Assembly (NCBI RefSeq): GCF_020217025.1 | Contig: NZ_JAIWOF010000120.1 | Coordinates: forward strand, 1 to 10,000 | Direction of reading: 5' to 3' | Source of the DNA: Flavobacterium sp. | GTDB lineage: Bacteria > Bacteroidota > Bacteroidia > Flavobacteriales > Flavobacteriaceae | DNA length: 10,000 bases | Shown: one piece after another, positions 6,432 to 10,000 of the stretch | How positions within the stretch are numbered: position 1 is the stretch's first letter | How the letters are laid out: every line of letters starts with the position of its first letter | Notes under the pieces: model-generated | The model's input: the letters and a program-made list of their open reading frames with translations, nothing else | Told to the model about the DNA's origin: nothing | Databases searched by the model: none | Made by a program: the position numbers and the translations under genes

Positions 6432-7127
6432 ATGAAAAAAATAGCCATTTATTTAGTAGCGGGTGCATTGGTAGGTAATGTCATTTTATCAGGATGTAGT
6501 TCGGTAAAAAATGCAAATAATACTCAAAAAGGAGCTGTTATAGGTGCTGTAGGTGGAGGTGTTTTAGGTGCGGTTATTGGTAATAATGTTGGTAAAGGAG
6601 GAAACGGCGCTTTAGGTGCTGTATTAGGAACTGTTATTGGCGGTACCGTTGGTGGTATTATTGGAAATAAAATGGACAAACAGGCTCGTGAAATTGAAAC
6701 GGCTTTACCGGGAGCACAAGTAGAAAGAGTGGGAGAAGGTATTCGTCTTGTTTTAGGTGAAAATTCGGTTAATTTTGACTTTAATAAAGCTACCTTAACC
6801 AGTAAAGCTAAACAGAATTTAGATAAATTGGTTCCTGTATTCAAAGAATATGCCGATACTAATATTAAAATTTATGGTTTTACCGATAGCAAAGGATCTG
6901 ATGATTACAATTTGAATTTATCCAGTCAGAGAGCAACAGCTGTTAAAAATTATTTAGCTACTAAAGGTTTAGTTTCTAGTAGATTTACTGTAGTAGGTAT
7001 GGGAGAAGCAGAGCCAATAGCAACAAATGATACAGATGCAGGTAGAAGTTTAAATCGTCGTGTTGAGTTTGCTATTATAGCCAATGATAAAATGATTGAA
7101 GACGCTAAAAAAGAAGCCGGAAAATAG
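6432..7127 (+). CDS. OmpA-family lipoprotein with glycine-zipper domain
   Basis: A 231-residue outer-membrane lipoprotein. Signal peptide with lipobox LSGC (Cys22), then a glycine-zipper region (about 34-80) of repeated GAVxG/GxVGG patterns in two near copies, and a C-terminal OmpA peptidoglycan-binding domain (about 111-216). The domain begins NFDFNKATL and contains FTDSKGSDDYNLNLSSQRA and LNRRVEFAI. Asp152 and Arg167 align with the Asp/Arg pair that holds the meso-diaminopimelate carboxylates in OmpA-type domains. The layout resembles E. coli YiaD, anchoring the outer membrane to the cell wall non-covalently. The glycine zipper may insert in or associate with the membrane. It starts six bases after the lipocalin gene and is the last gene of this operon, closed by a terminator. 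Confidence 0.92.
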   Translation: MKKIAIYLVAGALVGNVILSGCSSVKNANNTQKGAVIGAVGGGVLGAVIGNNVGKGGNGALGAVLGTVIGGTVGGIIGNKMDKQAREIETALPGAQVERVGEGIRLVLGENSVNFDFNKATLTSKAKQNLDKLVPVFKEYADTNIKIYGFTDSKGSDDYNLNLSSQRATAVKNYLATKGLVSSRFTVVGMGEAEPIATNDTDAGRSLNRRVEFAIIANDKMIEDAKKEAGK

Positions 7128-7150
7128 TGTTAAATCATTTAAAATTTAAT

Positions 7151-7177
7151 AGAGCTGCTCTTAGGAGTGGCTTTTTT
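7151..7177 (+). terminator. Rho-independent terminator of the lipocalin-OmpA operon
   Basis: AGCTGCTC (7153-7160) pairs with GAGTGGCT (7165-7172) through eight pairs including two G-U wobbles, with loop TTAG, followed by a T-run to 7177. It begins 24 bases after the OmpA stop codon. The next gene's -7 box begins six bases after the T-run. Confidence 0.85.
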
Positions 7178-7182
7178 ATTTG

Positions 7183-7190
7183 TAATTTTG
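7183..7190 (+). promoter_or_regulatory. -7 promoter box of the ABC ATPase gene
   Basis: TAATTTTG fully matches TAnnTTTG and would start transcription near 7197, only some six bases before the ATG at 7203, so the mRNA would be nearly leaderless. The expected -33 position falls in the terminator hairpin (TTA at 7161-7163 instead of TTG), so the promoter may be weak. Confidence 0.5.
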
Positions 7191-7202
7191 AAAAAAAAAG
7201 AA

Positions 7203-8123
7203 ATGCTGACCGTTAGAGATATTTCCTTTTCCTATAATGATACTCCCAATTTAAATTCGATTTCGTTTAGTTTATCTAAAGGAAAAAACTTGGCTTTAAT
7301 TGGTGAAAGTGGATGTGGAAAAAGCACTTTGTTAAAATTAATTTATGGCTTATACGACTTAGATGAAGGTCAAATTTTTTGGAATGATATAGAAGTGTTG
7401 GGTCCGAAATATCATTTGATTCCAGGAATGCCTTTCATGAAATATTTGGCACAAGATTTTGATTTGATGCCATTTATAACGGTAGCTGAAAATGTAGGAA
7501 AGTATCTTTCAAATTTTTTTCCAGAAGAGAAAAAAGCAAGAATCGTCGAGTTACTTGAAATCGTAGAAATGACCGAATATGCCAATGTAAAAGCGAAATT
7601 TTTGAGTGGTGGTCAAATGCAACGAGTTGCTTTAGCTCGAGTTTTGGCTCTTGAACCAGAAGTTTTATTGTTGGATGAGCCTTTTAGTCACATCGATAAT
7701 TTCAGAAAGAATAGTTTGAGACGAAAATTGTTTGGTTATTTAAAAGAAAAAGGAATCACATGTGTTGTTGCTACTCATGATAGTACTGATGTTCTATCTT
7801 TTGCCGATGAGGTAGCGATTATTAAAGATGGAAAAATTATTGAAAGCGGTATTCCAAAATTCATTTACGATAATCCAAGAGACAAATATGTAGCTTCATT
7901 ATTTGGAGATGTCAATGAGATTGAAATTAACGGAGAACTAAAATTTGTTTATCCACATCAATTAAAAGTGGTATTGAATTCCGATTTAAAAGTAGAGATT
8001 GTCAATTCTTATTTCAGAGGAAGTCATTATTTGATAGAAGCAAAATATGGTAATCGAATTTTGTTTTTTGAAAATGATGCAACTTTGGAGAATGGGGAAG
8101 TGGTTTGTTTGAAAAAAGTGTAA
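7203..8123 (+). CDS. Orphan ABC transporter ATP-binding protein
   Basis: A 306-residue ATPase with all nucleotide-binding motifs: Walker A GESGCGKST (34-42), Q-loop Gln84 in YLAQDF, signature LSGGQ (134-138), Walker B VLLLDEP (Asp158, catalytic Glu159), a D-loop reading SHID instead of the usual SALD, and H-loop His192 in VATHDS. After about residue 235 a C-terminal extension (VYPHQLKVVL, VNSYFRGSHYLIEAKYG) resembles the TOBE-like regulatory domain of PotA/CysA-type import ATPases. No permease or binding protein is adjacent, so the substrate is unknown and the partner must be encoded elsewhere. The frame opens upstream to a GTG at 7167 that lies inside a terminator; the ATG at 7203 (MLTVRDISFSY) fits the family N-terminus. 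Its TAA stop directly abuts the inverted repeat of the DUF559 cassette. Confidence 0.92.
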   Translation: MLTVRDISFSYNDTPNLNSISFSLSKGKNLALIGESGCGKSTLLKLIYGLYDLDEGQIFWNDIEVLGPKYHLIPGMPFMKYLAQDFDLMPFITVAENVGKYLSNFFPEEKKARIVELLEIVEMTEYANVKAKFLSGGQMQRVALARVLALEPEVLLLDEPFSHIDNFRKNSLRRKLFGYLKEKGITCVVATHDSTDVLSFADEVAIIKDGKIIESGIPKFIYDNPRDKYVASLFGDVNEIEINGELKFVYPHQLKVVLNSDLKVEIVNSYFRGSHYLIEAKYGNRILFFENDATLENGEVVCLKKV

Positions 8124-8152
8124 CATCCCCCTAACCCCCTTCAAAGGGGGAA
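8123..8152 (+). repeat. Left inverted repeat of the DUF559 cassette
   Basis: Thirty bases, the reverse complement of 8556-8585 with a single mismatch (8134 against 8574). It contains CCCCCTAACCCCC at 8127-8139 and an internal hairpin (CCCCCTT at 8135-8141 with AAGGGGG at 8144-8150, loop of two). It starts at the last base of the ABC stop codon and stands out as G/C-rich in AT-rich surroundings. Confidence 0.95.
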
Positions 8153-8165
8153 TTGCAAATAAGAT

Positions 8166-8549
8166 ATGAAAGAAATTAAGAGAAATAAAATTATCCCATA
8201 CAATCCGAAATTAAAAGAGTTGGCTAGAGAATTAAGGAAAAATAGCACACCAGCAGAAATTGTATTTTGGAAAATGGTGAAAGGTAAATCTTTAGGTGTA
8301 GAATTTCATAGACAAGTTCCAATGCTAAATTATATTGTGGATTTTTATTGTCATGAAATTGGTTTGGCAATTGAATTAGATGGAACTATTCATGATAATA
8401 CTTTTTTGGAGGACGCAAAACGACAAGGAGAATTAGAACAACAAGGAGTTGTTTTTTTAAGGTTTTCAAATGATGAAGTACTCCAATATAGTCATCATGT
8501 CTTAAACGAGTTATCTGCGAAAATTAAAAAACTGAATAGTGATTCGTAG
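8166..8549 (+). CDS. DUF559 endonuclease-like protein
   Basis: A 127-residue protein recognised by recall as DUF559 (PF04480), a small restriction-endonuclease-fold family related to Vsr mismatch nicking enzymes. The core is intact: RELRKNSTPAEIVFWK (about 21-36, Glu31), FHRQVPMLNYIVDFYCHE (47-64) with Asp59, AIELDGTIHD (68-77) with Glu70, Asp72 and His76, and the final strand VVFLRFSNDEVL (95-106). Asp59 and the Glu70-x-Asp72 pair fit a PD-(D/E)xK-like metal site, so a DNA nicking or cleaving activity is plausible but not shown. Length is full for single-domain members. The gene fills the space between two 30-bp inverted repeats with almost nothing to spare. No promoter box was found in the 42 bases upstream, so it may depend on ABC gene transcription. 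Confidence 0.88.
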   Translation: MKEIKRNKIIPYNPKLKELARELRKNSTPAEIVFWKMVKGKSLGVEFHRQVPMLNYIVDFYCHEIGLAIELDGTIHDNTFLEDAKRQGELEQQGVVFLRFSNDEVLQYSHHVLNELSAKIKKLNSDS

Positions 8550-8555
8550 AAAAAG

Positions 8556-8585
8556 TTCCCCCTTTGAAGGGGGCTAGGGGGATGT
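8556..8585 (-). repeat. Right inverted repeat of the DUF559 cassette
   Basis: The reverse complement of 8123-8152 with 29 of 30 bases paired. It contains GGGGGCTAGGGGG at 8569-8581 and an internal hairpin (CCCCCTT at 8558-8564 with AAGGGGG at 8567-8573). It starts six bases after the DUF559 stop codon and is followed at once by TAAAAAA, the A-rich foot of the next terminator. Confidence 0.95.
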
Positions 8586-8629
8586 AAAAAAAATAGACCT
8601 TCAAATCTCTCAATTCAAAGGTCTATTTT
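8586..8629 (-). terminator. Terminator of the S9 peptidase gene, probably bidirectional
   Basis: AAAATAGACCTT (8590-8601) pairs perfectly with AAGGTCTATTTT (8618-8629), a 12-bp stem with a 16-base loop. On the minus strand it is followed by eight T (8593-8586), a strong terminator 21 bases after the peptidase stop. On the plus strand four T follow the stem core, so it may also stop transcription coming from the ABC and DUF559 genes. Confidence 0.85.
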
Positions 8630-8650
8630 CTCAATTCAATACTCTATTCT

Positions 8651-10000
8651 CTAATTCTTTAAATATTTTTCTAAGAATTGATCTTGTTCCCATAATAAAT
8701 GTAAGATATTTTCTTTGGCAACATAACCGTGACTTTCTTTTGGTAGAATCACTAATCTTGCTGGACCACCTAATCCTTTTAATGCTTGAAAATAACGCTC
8801 CGATTGTAAGGTAAAAGTACCCGGATTGTTATCGGCTTCACCATGAACTAATAGTAACGGAGTTTTCATTTTTTCCGCGTTCATAAATGGCGACATTGTA
8901 TTGTATACTTCTGGAACATCCCAGTAATTACGTTGCTCGCTTTGGAATCCAAAAGGTGTTAAGGTTCTGTTGTAAGCACCACTTCGTGCAATTCCACAAG
9001 CAAATAAGTTAGAATGAGTTAATAAATTAGCCGTCATGAAAGCTCCATAAGAGTGACCTCCAATTGCTACTTTTTTACGATTGATGTAACCTAATTTATC
9101 CACTGCGTCAATTGCTGCTTCTGCATTAGCAACTAATTGAGGAATAAACGTATCGTTTGGTTCCGTTGTTCCTTCGCCAATAATTGGGAAAGCCGCGTCA
9201 TCTAAAACCGCATAACCTTTGGTTACCCAATATACAAACGAGCCGTAGTTAGGGAACGTAAATTCATTTGGATTTTTATCGTTTTGTCCAGCTGAATTTT
9301 TGTCTTTGTATTCTGCTGGATAGGCCCAAATTAATAAAGGTAATTTCTCTTTTTTCGTTTTGTCATAACCTGCTGGTAAATACAAAGTTCCTGAAAGTTC
9401 AATACCATCTTTTCTCTTGTATTTAATGACTTCTTTATGAACGTTTTTAATACTTTCGAATGGGTTTTTGAAAGCGGTAATTGGTGTTAATTTGTTTTTT
9501 GATTTGATGTTTCTAAAGTAGTAATTTGGATATTCATTTTTAGATTGAATCATTACTAACACTTCTCCTTTTTTGAAATCTTCAATCGACATCAAATCTT
9601 CTTTTTTGTCTTTCATGTTAGAAGTATACAATCTCGTTTTTTTCAACGTATTGAAATCATACTCGTCAATAAAAGGAAATTGTCCTTCTTTTGTGTGTCC
9701 GTCACCAATTAAATACCCTTTGTTGTTTTCTATGGCGATAACGTATCTTCCAAATTCATTCTTTTTCATCTCGAAATTTCCAGGATCTGAATAGATATCT
9801 TGCGAATTTCTATCTTCAATAATTTTTGGAGCAATAGCTAAATTGGATGGATTGAATAAATACGCTTTTGTATTTCTTGTGTCGTACCAAGAATCGGCTA
9901 CAATCGCAATATTATCGTTTGCCCACATGATGCCTCCATAACGTTGTTGCGTTTTGATTAAACTTGTAGGATTTGATGTAAATGGTGCTTCCCATAAGAA
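8651..10000 (-). CDS. S9 family serine peptidase, glutamyl-endopeptidase-like, C-terminal part
   Basis: The frame is open to the right edge, so the visible 449 residues are the C-terminal part of a larger protein; the Met at 9928 is internal. The first part (about 200 residues) looks like the end of a beta-propeller domain. The rest is an alpha/beta-hydrolase prolyl-oligopeptidase domain with the triad Ser in GGHSYGAF (visible residue 317), Asp in HGEADNNPG (390) and His in ESHGY (424). The stretches PIIGEG.TEPNDTF.PQLV and CGIARSGAYNRTLTPFGFQ closely recall plant chloroplast glutamyl endopeptidase (CGEP) and its bacterial homologues (S9D), which cleave peptides after Glu, so a peptide-degrading role is likely. 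Any signal peptide lies outside the window. Its terminator is the hairpin at 8586-8629. Confidence 0.92.
   Translation of the reverse strand, partial: FLWEAPFTSNPTSLIKTQQRYGGIMWANDNIAIVADSWYDTRNTKAYLFNPSNLAIAPKIIEDRNSQDIYSDPGNFEMKKNEFGRYVIAIENNKGYLIGDGHTKEGQFPFIDEYDFNTLKKTRLYTSNMKDKKEDLMSIEDFKKGEVLVMIQSKNEYPNYYFRNIKSKNKLTPITAFKNPFESIKNVHKEVIKYKRKDGIELSGTLYLPAGYDKTKKEKLPLLIWAYPAEYKDKNSAGQNDKNPNEFTFPNYGSFVYWVTKGYAVLDDAAFPIIGEGTTEPNDTFIPQLVANAEAAIDAVDKLGYINRKKVAIGGHSYGAFMTANLLTHSNLFACGIARSGAYNRTLTPFGFQSEQRNYWDVPEVYNTMSPFMNAEKMKTPLLLVHGEADNNPGTFTLQSERYFQALKGLGGPARLVILPKESHGYVAKENILHLLWEQDQFLEKYLKN

Larger units (their letters stand above)
8123..8585 (+). mobile_element. Putative DUF559 nuclease cassette with inverted repeats
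   Basis: A 463-bp unit: 30-bp inverted repeats at both ends, 13 bases from the left repeat to the ATG, a single DUF559 gene, and six bases from its stop to the right repeat. TAA flanks the unit at 8121-8123 and 8585-8587, which could be a 3-bp target duplication. It separates the ABC gene from the terminator at 8586-8629. No transposase is present, so movement would rely on the nuclease itself, on a helper in trans, or on recombination. The structure is seen; mobility is inferred. Confidence 0.5.

Noticed and set aside
6524..6844. Proline-rich open frame antisense to the OmpA-family gene
   Set aside because: It is the mirror of the glycine-zipper codons (GGN read as NCC); no independent coding signal.
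7167..7202. GTG start extending the ABC ATPase by twelve codons
   Set aside because: The codons run through a terminator hairpin, its T-tract and the -7 box; the family starts at MLTVRDISFSY.
8123..8585. Classical insertion sequence or CRISPR-related unit
   Set aside because: No transposase motif and no spaced direct repeats; only two inverted copies flank one nuclease-fold gene.
9926..9928. Met at 9928 as the true start of the S9 peptidase
   Set aside because: The frame continues without a stop to the right edge with propeller-like sequence, and the family is much longer than 425 residues.

Overview
The window is AT-rich chromosomal DNA from a member of the Bacteroidota, most likely Flavobacterium or a close relative. 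This rests on the protein repertoire (HtpG, AqpZ, a lipocalin-like lipoprotein next to an OmpA-family lipoprotein, a DUF2721 protein, a plant-CGEP-like S9 peptidase), the absence of good Shine-Dalgarno sequences, and several -7 boxes matching TAnnTTTG, the consensus of the Bacteroidota primary sigma factor. Genus is inferred from recalled similarity, not from a search.

Layout. Positions 1-1938 are minus-strand genes: the start of an AlkB-like 2OG-Fe(II) dioxygenase (runs off the left edge), aquaporin AqpZ and a ten-helix EamA/DMT transporter. A plus-strand L,D-transpeptidase-like protein (2099-2695) meets convergently, one base apart, a minus-strand group: DUF2721 membrane protein, SRPBCC protein, a 66-residue membrane protein, and the chaperone gene htpG (to 5779). 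From the divergent region 5780-5948 a plus-strand operon encodes a lipocalin-like lipoprotein and a glycine-zipper/OmpA lipoprotein, ending at a clear terminator. Next come an orphan ABC ATPase and a small DUF559 nuclease-fold gene. At the right edge, convergent to these, is the C-terminal part of a glutamyl-endopeptidase-like S9 peptidase.

Most genes are housekeeping or envelope functions: water and solute transport, peptidoglycan modification or anchoring, protein folding, peptide degradation. The one segment that looks like an accessory insertion is 8123-8585. There a DUF559 endonuclease-like gene is tightly bracketed by 30-bp inverted repeats (29 of 30 paired) that are G/C-rich in an otherwise AT-rich region. 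The cassette lies exactly between the ABC gene's stop codon and a terminator probably shared by the two convergent genes, with TAA on both sides. It is the best candidate for an undescribed mobile or repeat-associated system.

A second theme is very compact regulatory joints. The 66-residue gene's terminator has the next gene's -33 TTG as its loop and its U-tract directly abuts the -7 box. The aqpZ terminator U-tract runs into the AlkB-like start codon. The OmpA terminator sits directly upstream of the ABC gene's -7 box. The aqpZ leader also holds a nested inverted repeat with a GAAA tetraloop reaching the start codon. No rRNA, tRNA, CRISPR array or known insertion sequence was seen, and no gene-free stretch exceeds about 170 bases.
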